DNA from: Myxococcus qinghaiensis
GTDB taxonomy: Bacteria; Myxococcota; Myxococcia; Myxococcales; Myxococcaceae
Direction: 5' to 3'
DNA length: 64,000 bases
Assembly (NCBI RefSeq): GCF_024198215.1
Contig: NZ_JAKCFA010000014.1
Location: forward strand, 62,001-126,000
Position 1 is the stretch's first letter, and each line of letters starts with the position of its first letter. Shown here piece after piece: positions 46,858 to 57,200 of this stretch. Under the pieces are notes generated by a model. That model saw only the letters and a program-made list of their open reading frames with translations, did no database searches and was not told the origin of the DNA. The translations under genes and the position numbers were made by a program.

Positions 46858-49458
46858 ATGGGCGCGCGCTACGTCTGCAAGAGCGAGCAGCGGCGCCGGC
46901 TGGTGGACGCCCACCCCACCTTCAACGGCATCGACTTCCTGGAGGTGCTCGACGAGGAGGCGGAGGCGCTCGGCCTGGAGCGCCAGCGGACGCTGTGGGT
47001 GCGCTGCTACAAACCGCTGCCCGCGACGTTCAACGCGGACAATGTCGCCATCACCGGAGGCGTGCGGCTCAAGGACATCGGCGTGGCCCTGGCCTTCCGC
47101 ATGGACACCCCGCCGCCGGACCCGCTCACCACCGCCGCCGAGCGGGCCGAGTACGCGCGGCGCAAGCAACTGGACGACGACGAGGGCACGCACGAGACGG
47201 AGCAGACGTTGGTGGTGCGCACCACGTCCTCGGGCGACTTCTCCACGTACACGCTCGCGCTCCTCCGGGGCTTCCTGGACACGGTGCCGCCCGAGGGCTT
47301 CGACGGGCCCCTGTCCCGCGTGGACTTCACCTTCAAGGTGGAGTGCCCGAGCGAGTTCGACTGCGCCCCGCCGAAGCACGCCGACGCGCCCACGGGCGAT
47401 GACCCGCCCATCGACTACCTCACGCGGGACTACGCCAGCTTCCGGCGCCTGCTGTTGGACCGGCTGTCGGAGGTGACGCCGCAGTGGAAGGAGCGCAACC
47501 CCGCGGACCTGGGCGTGACGCTGGTGGAGCTGATGGCCTACTCGGCCGACTATCTCAGCTACTACCAGGACGCGGTGGCCACCGAGGCGTACCTGGGCAC
47601 CGCGCGCAAGCGCAGCTCCGTGCGCCGCCACGCGAAGCTCCTGGACTACCCCATGCACGATGGCGGCAACGCGCGCGCATGGGTGACGGTGCAGGTGGCC
47701 GCCAACGCGGAGGGCTGGCCCCTGCCCGGCCCCACCGAGGTGACGCCAGGCACGCGGTTCGTCACCTCCGTCGACGCGCCGCGCGTGCTGGATGCACGGC
47801 AGCTCCAGGCGGCCGTGACGGCGGGCGCGGAGGTGTTCGAGTCGCTCCACCCCGCCACCCTCCATGTCGGCCATGGCCGCATCGTCTTCCACACCTGGGG
47901 CGAGGACCAATGCTGCCTGCCCCAGGGAGCCACGGCCGCCACGCTCCTGAATCCGCCCGCCGACTTCGACCCGGCGCAGCGGGTCATGACGCCGAGCAAC
48001 TTCACGCCCGGGTTGGTGCTCCTGCTGGAAGAGGCGCGCAGCCCCGAGACGGGACGGGTGGTGGACGCGGAGCCGTCGCGCCGTCACGCCGTGCGGCTGA
48101 CGCAGGTGGAGTTCACCCGCGACGCGCTGATGGACCTGGACGTCGTGGAGGTGGCGTGGCACCCCGAGGACGCGCTGCCCTTCGAGCTGTGCCTGTGGAG
48201 CGTGGTGGTGCCGTTGGACTCCACGGGTGAGACGGAGGACCCGCTGGGACAGCCCGCGCCGGTGAGCGTGGCTCGCGGCAACGTGGTGCTGGTGGACCAC
48301 GGGCGCACGCTGACGGAAGAGCTACCCGTGGTGTCCGCCGAGGGCCGCTATCGCCCCCGCCTCGCGCGCGGGCCGCTCACCCAGGTGTCTCGGGTGGACG
48401 GACGGCGCGCGGTGGACCCCACGGCCTCCGCGGCGGCGGCGCTGCGCACACCCGCTGAAGAGGCGCTGCCCGCCATCTGGCTGCGCGAGGCGGAGAGCGG
48501 GCGGGTGTGGACGCCTCGCCGCACGCTGCTCAACAGCGGCCGGTTCAGCCGTGAGTTCGTCGCCGAGGTCGAGGACGATGGCAGGGCGCGCCTGCGCTTC
48601 GGAGACAACGTGCTCGGCGAGCGGCCCGGCCCCGACGTGGTGCTCTCGGCCACCTACCGCATCGGCAACGGCACCTCCGGCAACGTGGGCGCGGAGTCCA
48701 TCACCCACGTGTATTCGCCGGTGGGCGGAGACTGGCGCGACGCCATCCTGCGCGTGCGCAATCCGCTGCCCGCGCGGGGCGGCGTGGAGCCGGAGTCCGT
48801 GGAGCGGGTGCGTGTCAACGCGCCGGAGGCCTTCCGCGTCCAGCAGCGCGCGGTGACGGAGGACGACTACGCGGAGGTGGCCCAACGCCACCCCGAGGTG
48901 CAGCGCGCGGTGGGCAGCCTGCGGTGGACGGGGAGCTGGCACACCATGTTCGTCACCGTGGACCGGCGCGGCGGCTTCCCCGTCGACGCGGACTTCTCCG
49001 AGCGGCTCACCGCGTTCCTGGAGCGCTTCCGCCTCGCGGGCTACGACTTGCGCGTCGACGCGCCCCTCTTCGTGCCGTTGGACATCGCCATGACGGTCTG
49101 CGTGTCGCCGGGCTACCTGGCCGCCAACGTGAAGGCCGCGCTGCTGGAGGTCTTCAGCACGGCGGAGCTGCCAGGCGGCCGGCGCGGCTTCTTCCACCCG
49201 GACAACTTCTCCTTCGGCGAGCCCGTGTACCTGAGCCAGTTGGTCGCCACGGCCATGAAGGTCCCCGGCGTGGCCTGGGTGGAGACCGAGGACGCGCCGG
49301 GCAAGCCGCAGCGCTTCCGCCGCTTCGGCCAGGTGCCGCGCGACGAGTGGAAGGACGGGCTCATCGCCATGGAGCGGCTGGAGATTGCCCGGCTCGACAA
49401 TGACCCGAGCCAACCCGAGAACGGGAAGCTCGACTTCTTCATGCAGGGGGGCCTGTGA
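46858..49458 (+). CDS. Baseplate wedge protein J-like (gp6/Pvc11)
   Basis: An 866-residue putative baseplate assembly protein. After an N-terminal domain of about 180 residues, IDYLTRDYASFRRLLLDRLS and VTLVELMAYSADYLSYYQDA, then VATEAYLGTARKRSSVRRHA mark the baseplate-wedge segment. The C-terminal half contains the J-like core (YRIGNGTSGNVGAESITHVY, VQQRAVTEDDYAEVAQRHPE, VDAPLFVPLDIAMTVCVSPG) and SFGEPVYLSQLVATAMKVPG. It forms the ring around the hub. The stop overlaps the next GTG. Confidence 0.92.
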   Translation: MGARYVCKSEQRRRLVDAHPTFNGIDFLEVLDEEAEALGLERQRTLWVRCYKPLPATFNADNVAITGGVRLKDIGVALAFRMDTPPPDPLTTAAERAEYARRKQLDDDEGTHETEQTLVVRTTSSGDFSTYTLALLRGFLDTVPPEGFDGPLSRVDFTFKVECPSEFDCAPPKHADAPTGDDPPIDYLTRDYASFRRLLLDRLSEVTPQWKERNPADLGVTLVELMAYSADYLSYYQDAVATEAYLGTARKRSSVRRHAKLLDYPMHDGGNARAWVTVQVAANAEGWPLPGPTEVTPGTRFVTSVDAPRVLDARQLQAAVTAGAEVFESLHPATLHVGHGRIVFHTWGEDQCCLPQGATAATLLNPPADFDPAQRVMTPSNFTPGLVLLLEEARSPETGRVVDAEPSRRHAVRLTQVEFTRDALMDLDVVEVAWHPEDALPFELCLWSVVVPLDSTGETEDPLGQPAPVSVARGNVVLVDHGRTLTEELPVVSAEGRYRPRLARGPLTQVSRVDGRRAVDPTASAAAALRTPAEEALPAIWLREAESGRVWTPRRTLLNSGRFSREFVAEVEDDGRARLRFGDNVLGERPGPDVVLSATYRIGNGTSGNVGAESITHVYSPVGGDWRDAILRVRNPLPARGGVEPESVERVRVNAPEAFRVQQRAVTEDDYAEVAQRHPEVQRAVGSLRWTGSWHTMFVTVDRRGGFPVDADFSERLTAFLERFRLAGYDLRVDAPLFVPLDIAMTVCVSPGYLAANVKAALLEVFSTAELPGGRRGFFHPDNFSFGEPVYLSQLVATAMKVPGVAWVETEDAPGKPQRFRRFGQVPRDEWKDGLIAMERLEIARLDNDPSQPENGKLDFFMQGGL

Positions 49459-52037
49459 GCACGTCAGCCAAGGGCTCGGGGGACTGCGAGGCGTGTGAGG
49501 ACCGGGGCCCGCCGGAGCCCACGCCGCTCTACAACCGACCGGGGCAACCCGCGCTCGCGTATCGCATCGGCACGCACTCCAGCTTCCTCCAGCGCATGCT
49601 GGCGCGCCTGCCGAGCGAGTTCCTGCCGGACGGAGACTTCAAGGACACCCGGCCCCTGGCCTCGCTGTCCACGCGCAGTCCGGAGGACCTGTCCATCGCG
49701 TTGCTGGATGCGTGGGCCACGGCCGCGGACGTGCTGACCTTCTACCAGGAGCGCATCGCCAACGAGGGCTTCCTGCGCACCGCCACGGAGCGGCGCTCTG
49801 TGCTGGAGCTGGCGCGACAGCTTGGCTACGAGCTGAAGCCCGGTGTCGCCGCCAGCACGTACCTGGTGTTCACCGTGGAGTCGGCGCCCGGCGCCCCGTC
49901 GCGCGTGACGGTGCCCGTGGGCGTGCAGGTGCTCAGCATCCCCGGCCAGGACGCGAGGCCGCAGACCTTCGAGACGACGGAGTCGATGGAGGCCCGCGCG
50001 GAGTGGAACGTCCTCAAGGTGCCCAGGACGAAGCCCCAGGAACTGCTGCGCGGCGAGGACACGCTCTACCTCCAGGGCATCCAACCCGGCATCCAGCCCG
50101 GAGACGCCCTGCTGCTCGTGGGCGAGGAGCGCGAGACAGTTCCCGGCAGCGAGCAGTGGGATTTGCGCTGGGTGACGCGCGTCACCCGGGTGACGAACCC
50201 GACGGAGCCGGCGCTCAACCACACCGTGGTGCAGTGGGAGCCGGGGCTGGGCAGCGAGACACCTCGCACGGACCCGGCGGACCATCCGCGTGCCTACGTG
50301 CTGCGGCTGCGCGGCAACCTCTTCGGCTACAACGCGCCGTCCTTCAAGGCGATGCCGGAGGACATCAAGAAGCTCTACAACCCGGACTACAGGCCCGGCG
50401 ACAATCGCTTCACCCAGTGGCCCCACTTCGAGAACCAGACGGCCGTCCAGGGCATCGTCGACCTGGACCGCGAGTACCCCACGTTGGTGCTCGGCAGCTG
50501 GGTGGCGCTCTGGAAGTCCAAGTACGTGGAGCTGTATCGCATCACCGACATCCAGCCCTGGGCGCGTGAGGACTTCACGATGAACGCCAAGGTGTCGCGC
50601 CTCACGTTCGACACCAACGAGCACCTGTCCTACTTCCCGCTGCGCAGCACCGTCGTCCTCGCGCAGAGCGAGGAGCTGCCCATTGGCGAGATGCCCAGGA
50701 CGGACCCGGTGGGCGGCAACGACATCGAGCTGGACCGCGCGGTGGCGGGCCTGGAGCCGGGCCACGTGTTGCTTATCGAGGGCCGCCCCCTCCGGGAGAC
50801 CTCCGAGTCGGGGGAGTGGGTCCGCGAGGTGGTGGTGCTGGACCGCGCGGAGCCGCTGGCGAATGGACGCACGCGCCTGGTGCTGACCGAGGACCTGTCC
50901 ACGTACCTGGTGCGCTCCACCGTCAGCATCTACGGCAACGTGCTGCCGTCGACGCATGGCGAGACGGTGCGAGAGGTGCTCGGGGGCGGCGATGGCTCGC
51001 GCATGCTCCAGCGCTTCGTGCTGCGCAAGCCGCCGCTCACCCACGTGCCCGCGCCCACCGACACCGGAGGGGAGAGCACGCTGGAGGTCCGCGTCAACGG
51101 CGTGCTCTGGAAGGAGGTGCCCACCCTCTACGGCCAGGACGCGCGCGCGGAGGTGTACATGGTGCGCATCCAGGACGACGGCGCCGTGGTGGTGACGTTC
51201 GGCGACGGCGTATCCGGCGCGCGCCTGCCCACGGGTCAGGAGAACGTGACGGCGGTGTACCGCTCCGGCATCGGCCCGGAGGGCGAGGTGGACCGGGGGC
51301 AGCTCGCGCTCCTCAAGGTGAGGCCGCTGGGCATCCGCGAGGTCACCAACCCGCTCCCCGCCACCGGCGCCGCCGCGCCCGAGTCCCGCGACGACGCGCG
51401 CGACAACGCCCCGGCCTCCGTGCTGACGCTGCGACGCGTGGTGTCCCTGCAGGACTACGAGGACTTCGCCGCGACGTTCGCCGGCATCGGCAAGGCCCAG
51501 GCGGCGGACCTGACCAACGGCGAGCGCATCCTCGTCCACGTCACCGTGGCGGCGAAGAGCGGAGGACCGGTCGCCGAGGACTCCCAGCTCTACGAGAGCC
51601 TGGAGGAAGCCATGCGCACGCACCACGACCCGGTGCGCCAGTTCGCGCTCTCCTCCTACGAGCAGCTCTACTTCGCGCTGGAGGCCCGGCTGCGGCTGGA
51701 CGCGCGCTACCTGGCCGAGGACGTGCTGGCCCGCGCGGAGGCCGCGCTGCGCGATGCCTTCTCGTTCGCGCGGAGGAAGTTCGCCCAGGCGGTGAGCGGC
51801 GCGGAGGTCATCCGCGTCCTCCAGGACGTGCCCGGCGTGGTGATGGTGGACCTGGAGCGGCTGCACCCCACGACGCCCACGGTGCCTGCGCAGAAGCTGT
51901 TCTCGCTCCTCCGGGCCCGGGGCGCGCGGTGGGAGGGCACGACGCTCCGGCCCGCCCAGCTGCTGCTCTTGGACCCGTCGCTCCAGGGTGAAAACCGGGG
52001 CGTGACGCTCGTCGTGGAGTCGGAGGTGAGCCCGTGA
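49455..52037 (+). CDS. Second baseplate wedge protein (gp6/Pvc12-like)
   Basis: An 860-residue protein sharing architecture with its neighbour: ALAYRIGTHSSFLQRMLARL, LSIALLDAWATAADVLTFYQ, ERIANEGFLRTATERRSVLE then LARQLGYELKPGVAASTYL; a variable beta-rich middle; and the J-like end (VTFGDGVSGARLPTGQENVT, AVYRSGIGPEGEVDRGQLAL, TLRRVVSLQDYEDFAATFAG). Two such paralogues are usual in Pvc-type systems (Pvc11 and Pvc12). GTG 49455 overlaps the previous stop and the stop overlaps the next GTG (GTGA). Confidence 0.9.
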   Translation: MSTSAKGSGDCEACEDRGPPEPTPLYNRPGQPALAYRIGTHSSFLQRMLARLPSEFLPDGDFKDTRPLASLSTRSPEDLSIALLDAWATAADVLTFYQERIANEGFLRTATERRSVLELARQLGYELKPGVAASTYLVFTVESAPGAPSRVTVPVGVQVLSIPGQDARPQTFETTESMEARAEWNVLKVPRTKPQELLRGEDTLYLQGIQPGIQPGDALLLVGEERETVPGSEQWDLRWVTRVTRVTNPTEPALNHTVVQWEPGLGSETPRTDPADHPRAYVLRLRGNLFGYNAPSFKAMPEDIKKLYNPDYRPGDNRFTQWPHFENQTAVQGIVDLDREYPTLVLGSWVALWKSKYVELYRITDIQPWAREDFTMNAKVSRLTFDTNEHLSYFPLRSTVVLAQSEELPIGEMPRTDPVGGNDIELDRAVAGLEPGHVLLIEGRPLRETSESGEWVREVVVLDRAEPLANGRTRLVLTEDLSTYLVRSTVSIYGNVLPSTHGETVREVLGGGDGSRMLQRFVLRKPPLTHVPAPTDTGGESTLEVRVNGVLWKEVPTLYGQDARAEVYMVRIQDDGAVVVTFGDGVSGARLPTGQENVTAVYRSGIGPEGEVDRGQLALLKVRPLGIREVTNPLPATGAAAPESRDDARDNAPASVLTLRRVVSLQDYEDFAATFAGIGKAQAADLTNGERILVHVTVAAKSGGPVAEDSQLYESLEEAMRTHHDPVRQFALSSYEQLYFALEARLRLDARYLAEDVLARAEAALRDAFSFARRKFAQAVSGAEVIRVLQDVPGVVMVDLERLHPTTPTVPAQKLFSLLRARGARWEGTTLRPAQLLLLDPSLQGENRGVTLVVESEVSP

Positions 52038-54223
52038 GCCCCTCGCCGCAGGACAGGCTGTACAAGCTGCTGCCGGCCATCCACCGCGCCAAGGACACGC
52101 TCCAGGGCGAGCCCCTGCGCGCGCTGCTGGCCGTCATGGAGCGCGAGTTCCTGGCGCTCGAGGAGGACATCGGCCAGCTCCACGACAACTGGTTCATCGA
52201 GACGTGCCAGGAGTGGGTGGTGCCGTACATCGGCGACCTGCTCAAGGTGCGCGATCTGGTGCCGGTGGACCCGGGCCTCTTCAGCCAGCGCGCCTATGTG
52301 GCCAACTCCCTGGCCTACCGGCGGCGCAAGGGCACCGCGGCCATGCTGGAGCAGCTCGCGCGCGACGTGACGGGCTGGCCCGCGCGCGCGGTGGAGTTCT
52401 TCCAGCGCGTGGGCACCACCCAGCACGTCAACCACCCGCGCCTCGCGAGCCTTCGCACCCCGGACCTGCGGGATTCGAACGCGCTGGAGCTGGTGGGCTC
52501 CCCCTTCGAGAACGCGACGCGCACGGTGGACGTGCGCCACATCGACAACCAACGCGGCAAGCACAACCTCCCCAACGTCGGCCTCTTCCTGTGGCGACTG
52601 GAGGCGTATCCGGTGGTGCTCGCGCCCGCCTTCCGGGTGCTCCCAGGCTCGGAGCCCGGTGCCTCGGACGCGGGCCTCTTCCGCTTCAACGTGCTCGGTT
52701 GTGACACGCACCTGTTCAACCTGCCGCAGTCGGAGACCACGCTCAGCTCGCTGGCCGGAGAGCTGAACGTGCCCGGCCCGCTGCGACGCCGGCCGCTGTA
52801 TGACGAGCTGGAGGCCCGCCGCGCCGCGCTCGCCCAGGACAGGACGCCCGAGCAGTACGCCTTCGGGGCCGCACCCCCGTTCTCGCTCCACCGCGAGACG
52901 GCGCCGAACACGCTGGAGGAGGTGTCTCCGGACGAAATCGTCATCTGTGATTTGTCCACCTGGCACCGCCCCGCCGCCACCCTCCCCTATCCCGGCGCGG
53001 ACCCGAACGCCCCACCGGTGAATCGGAACATCCTCGTCGCGGTGGACCCGGTCCTCGGGCGACTGGCCTTCGCGCAGGGCCGGCCCGTGCCCGACACGCT
53101 GTACGTGAGCTACGCGTACGGCTTCAGCAGCGAGGTGGGCGGCGGGTTCTACGACAGGCAGGAGACGCTCCTCCCGCTGGAGCAGCGAGACGTCTACCGG
53201 GTCGACACGCGGGCCGGGCCGTACAACTCCGTGGTGGCGGCCACGGGGGCGAGCGCCGCGAGCGCGAACGCGCTGGTGGAGGTGCTCGACAGCGAGCGCT
53301 ATCCGCTGGCCACGCTGACCGTCGCCGCGGGCGCGCGCCTGGAGCTGCGGGCCGCGAACCTCCAGCGCCCCGTCCTCGACCTCCAGGGAGGCCGGTGCCG
53401 GGTGCGATTGGGCGAGGGGGCCACGCTGGTGCTCAGCGGGCTGCTGGTGCGCGGCGGCGTGCTGGAGGTCCACGCCTCCGACAACGCCACCCTGGACCTG
53501 CGGCACTGCACGCTGGTCCCCGGACAAGACCTCCTGCCCGACGGACAGCCTCGCACCAAGGCGCCGAGCCTGGTCGTGCGCGGCGCGAAGGACGGCGACT
53601 GCACCGTGCTGCTCAACCGCTGCATCACCGGGCCGATTCAGACGGGCCGCGCGTCCACGCTCCGGCTGGAGGACTGCATCGTGGACGGCCTGGGAGGACT
53701 GGCGCTCCCGTCGCTGCCGCCTCCGTTGGACGAGGGACCGCCCCCCGTCGAGCCCTACGAAGGCGCGGGCAGGACGGGCGCGCTGCACGTGCTGGCCAGC
53801 ACGGTGCTCGGTGGCACGGAGGCCACCGTGCTGGTGCTCGCCAGCGACACCCTCTTCACGGGCCGCGTCGACGTGGTGCAACGCCAGGAGGGCTGCGTGC
53901 GCTTCTCGTATGTGCCTCCGGACTCGCGCGTGCCCCAGCGCTTCCGGTGCCAGCCCGCCTATGCGGAGGGCACGCCCGACGACGTGCGCCTGGAAATCGA
54001 GCGGCGCGTGAAGCCCGTCTTCACGTCGGACCGCTACGGAGACCCCGGCTACTGCCAGCTCCGGGATGACACCGACTCCGGCATCCGCCGGGGCGCGAGT
54101 GACGAGGGGGAGATGGGCGTGTTCCACCACCTTCAACAACCGCAGCGCGAGGCCAACCTCCGCGCCAGCTTGACTGACTACCTGCGCTTCGGACTCGAAG
54201 CCGGGTTCTTCTTCGTGACTTGA
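52034..54223 (+). CDS. Tail protein gpI-like with beta-helix C-terminus
   Basis: A 729-residue protein. Residues 1-150 match tail-protein-I-like sequences (DRLYKLLPAIHRAKDTLQGE, WFIETCQEWVVPYIGDLLKV, YVANSLAYRRRKGTAAMLEQ, LARDVTGWPARAVEFFQR), the baseplate component that anchors fibres. Residues about 400-620 are repetitive beta strands (VLDLQGGRCRVRLGEGATLV, NATLDLRHCTLVPGQDLLPD, LLNRCITGPIQTGRASTLRL, EDCIVDGLGG), likely a right-handed beta-helix. The mix of anchor and beta-helix suggests a receptor-binding fibre base. Overlap with the preceding gene is GTGA; the next gene starts nine bases after the stop. Confidence 0.82.
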   Translation: MSPSPQDRLYKLLPAIHRAKDTLQGEPLRALLAVMEREFLALEEDIGQLHDNWFIETCQEWVVPYIGDLLKVRDLVPVDPGLFSQRAYVANSLAYRRRKGTAAMLEQLARDVTGWPARAVEFFQRVGTTQHVNHPRLASLRTPDLRDSNALELVGSPFENATRTVDVRHIDNQRGKHNLPNVGLFLWRLEAYPVVLAPAFRVLPGSEPGASDAGLFRFNVLGCDTHLFNLPQSETTLSSLAGELNVPGPLRRRPLYDELEARRAALAQDRTPEQYAFGAAPPFSLHRETAPNTLEEVSPDEIVICDLSTWHRPAATLPYPGADPNAPPVNRNILVAVDPVLGRLAFAQGRPVPDTLYVSYAYGFSSEVGGGFYDRQETLLPLEQRDVYRVDTRAGPYNSVVAATGASAASANALVEVLDSERYPLATLTVAAGARLELRAANLQRPVLDLQGGRCRVRLGEGATLVLSGLLVRGGVLEVHASDNATLDLRHCTLVPGQDLLPDGQPRTKAPSLVVRGAKDGDCTVLLNRCITGPIQTGRASTLRLEDCIVDGLGGLALPSLPPPLDEGPPPVEPYEGAGRTGALHVLASTVLGGTEATVLVLASDTLFTGRVDVVQRQEGCVRFSYVPPDSRVPQRFRCQPAYAEGTPDDVRLEIERRVKPVFTSDRYGDPGYCQLRDDTDSGIRRGASDEGEMGVFHHLQQPQREANLRASLTDYLRFGLEAGFFFVT

Positions 54224-54232
54224 GGAGACGCC

Positions 54233-57200
54233 ATGAAGGGCGATTTCAGCCGGAACACCTTCCGGCCCGCGAAGCACTACTCCGGCGTGAGGATGCAGCA
54301 GGGCCGCGTCCAGCTCGACGCCGACTGGAACGAGCACGTCGACATCCAGGGGTATCTGGACGAGACGGCTCGCAGGGACATCATCGGCGCCAGCGGCACG
54401 CCCCAGGAGCCGGGCACGCCCGCGGACATGACGGGGTTCGCCGTCGCCCTGATAGAGGGGCAGCTCCTGGTCCGCCGCGGCCACTACTACGTGGACGGCA
54501 TCCTCTGCGAGAACGAGCAGGACGTCCCGCTCGGCGCGCAGCCGGACCTGCCCGGCGTGCCGCTGCCGGAAGCCAATGGTCGCTACCTCGTCTTCCTGGA
54601 CGTCTGGCGGCGCCACGTCACCGCGCTGGAGGACCCGGAGCTGCGCGAGGTGGCGCTGGGCGGGCCTGACACCGCCACGCGCACCCGCACGGTGTGGCAG
54701 GCGCGGTTCTACCCGTTGACGGGTGACCAGGCCTCCGGCCCCGTGGAGGCGGTGCCGTGCCACACCTTCGGCACGTCCCTGTGGACGCCTCAAGAATTGA
54801 CGAGCACCGGCACGCTGGCGGCGCGCGGCGAGCCCGAGCAGGCCAGCGACAATCCCTGCATCGTCGCGGCGGAGGCGGGCTTCCGCCGCCTGGAGAACCA
54901 GCTCTATCGAGTGGAGGTCCACCGGGGGAACACGAGTGGCGGACAGGCCACCTTCAAGTGGTCCCGCGACAACGGTATCCTCGTCACCCGCGTCGAGTCG
55001 GTCGACGTCGACGACCGGCTCCTCGTCGTGGCCGAGCCCGGCAAGGACGGCTACCGGCGCTTCCAGCCCAACCAGTGGCTGGAGCTGACCAACGAGGCGC
55101 GCGTGCTGCGCGGCGAGCCCGGAGAGCTGGTCCGGGTGGAGGCCGTCACCGGCAACCGCGTCACCATCGACACGGCGACGTGGCCGGCCACGCTGCCGGG
55201 CGGCGCGCTCACGGTGCGCGGCTGGGACACGGTGGGTTCCACCGGCACGCTGGATATCATTCCGGCGGCGGACCCGAGCAGCCCCGACAGCGGATGGATG
55301 GCGCTGGAGAGCGGCGTGCAGGTGCGCTTCACCGCGGGCCACTACCGCACGGGAGACTCCTGGCTCATCCCCGCGCGCACGGTGACGCGCAGCGTGCAGT
55401 GGCCGCAGAGTGGTGGCGTTCCCGTCTTCGAGTCCGCGCACGCCATCCGGCACCACTACTGCGCGCTCGCGGTGCTGGAGCGCACGAACAGCGGCTGGAC
55501 GGTGCATGACTGCCGCAAGCTGTTCCCGCCGCTCACCGAGCACAAGACGCTGGTGTACGCCGGAGGTGACGGCCAGGAGGTGATGCCCACCCGGGCGCCT
55601 GCTCCTCCGGCGCGGCTGGCGCGTCCGCTGCGCGCGGGCGTGTTCAATGGCCGGCTCCCCGTCTACGGCGCGCGCGTCCAGTTCAGCGTCGTCACGTCCG
55701 AGGGCAACGGCTCGCTGGAGGACGTGAGCAGGCCGGCGAACAATGGCACCACCATCGTCGTCTACACCGACGTCAGCGGCATCGCCGAAGCCTGGTGGAC
55801 GCCGCAAATCGACGGCTGGCAGACGGTGAACCACCCCCGGCACAGCCAGGTGGTGGAGGCGCGGCTGTTGGACCACGGCAACGAGGAGGTCCATGCCCCG
55901 CTGCGCTACAGCGCCAGCCTCAGCGTGGCCTCGAAGGTGGCGTATGCCCCGGACACGGCCCAGGAGATCCTCAACGAGACGCACACCGTCCAGGAGGCGC
56001 TGGACACACTGAGCAGGCAGCTGGTGCTCACGTACGAAGGGGGCGACGGGCAGGAGACGCTGCCCGGTGAGGTGCTCCCGCGTCCGCTGCGAGTGGGCGT
56101 GGCGCGTCACCAGCGCCGCGCGGCGAACCAGTCGGTGCGCTTCCGCGTCCTGGACAACGCGAGCGGGCAGTACAGCGGCGTGCGCCTCGCCGGCTCGGGC
56201 AACCCCTGGACCGAGAGCATCATCGTCACCACCGACGCAGACGGCATCGCGCAGGTGGAGTGGCTGCCGAACCCCAACGACGCCACCCAGCAGGTGGAGG
56301 CGCGGCTGCTCGTGGCGGACGGTGGCGGCAATCTCCGAGAGGTCCACCTGCCGCTCGTCTTCACCGCGCGCCTGAGCCGCGCGGACCGGGTCGCCTACCA
56401 GCCCGGCCTGTGCCAGACGCTCTTCACCGCGGACACGGTGCAGGAGGCGCTGGACACGCTGTGCCGTCAGCGCTCGTTCCTGTACGTCGGCGGAGATGGC
56501 CAGGAGGCGATAGCGGGCCAGCCGCTGCCGACGCCGCTCCTCGTCGCGGTGATGACGGGCGAGACTCCCGTCGTCAACGCGCTCGTCCACTTCCGCATCG
56601 TCCAGCCCACGGACAGCGCCCGCCTGCGCACCCTGGATGGAACCCAGGAGGGCGCCTCGCTGTTCGTGCGCACCGACAGCCAGGGCGTCGCCGGGGTGCG
56701 CTGGCACATCACCCTGGTGGAAGCACAGCAGGTGACGGCGACGCTCGTGGAGGAGTCGCAGCAGCCGACCCGGCATCCGCCCATCGTGTTCAGCGCCCGC
56801 CCCGGCCTGACGAGCGAGCAGTTCGGTCTCCACGTGTCCCGGGTGGAGCTGGCCGCCAACCCCCAGCTGGTGCTGGAGAACGATGGACAGCTCGGGTTCG
56901 ACCCCTTCGGCGTCTTCCGACAGGGGATTCGCATCATCTGCTCGGAGGAGCTCGCGCCCTACATGGCCCCCACGGGCGCGCCCCTGGCCCTGCCTCCCCC
57001 TGTCGTCACCCTGTCCCTGGATGTCGTCTATCCACTGACGACTTCGGACGCGAGCTACTGGACGCAGCAGATGGGCCGCTACCCGGGAATCGTAGGGCAC
57101 CAGACCTACACCCTGCGAGGCGAGGCGCGCATCTACGGCACGGACATCGTCTGGGTTCCCAGCGTGGAGTCCTATCGGTGGATGGACCTGCTGCGCTCGT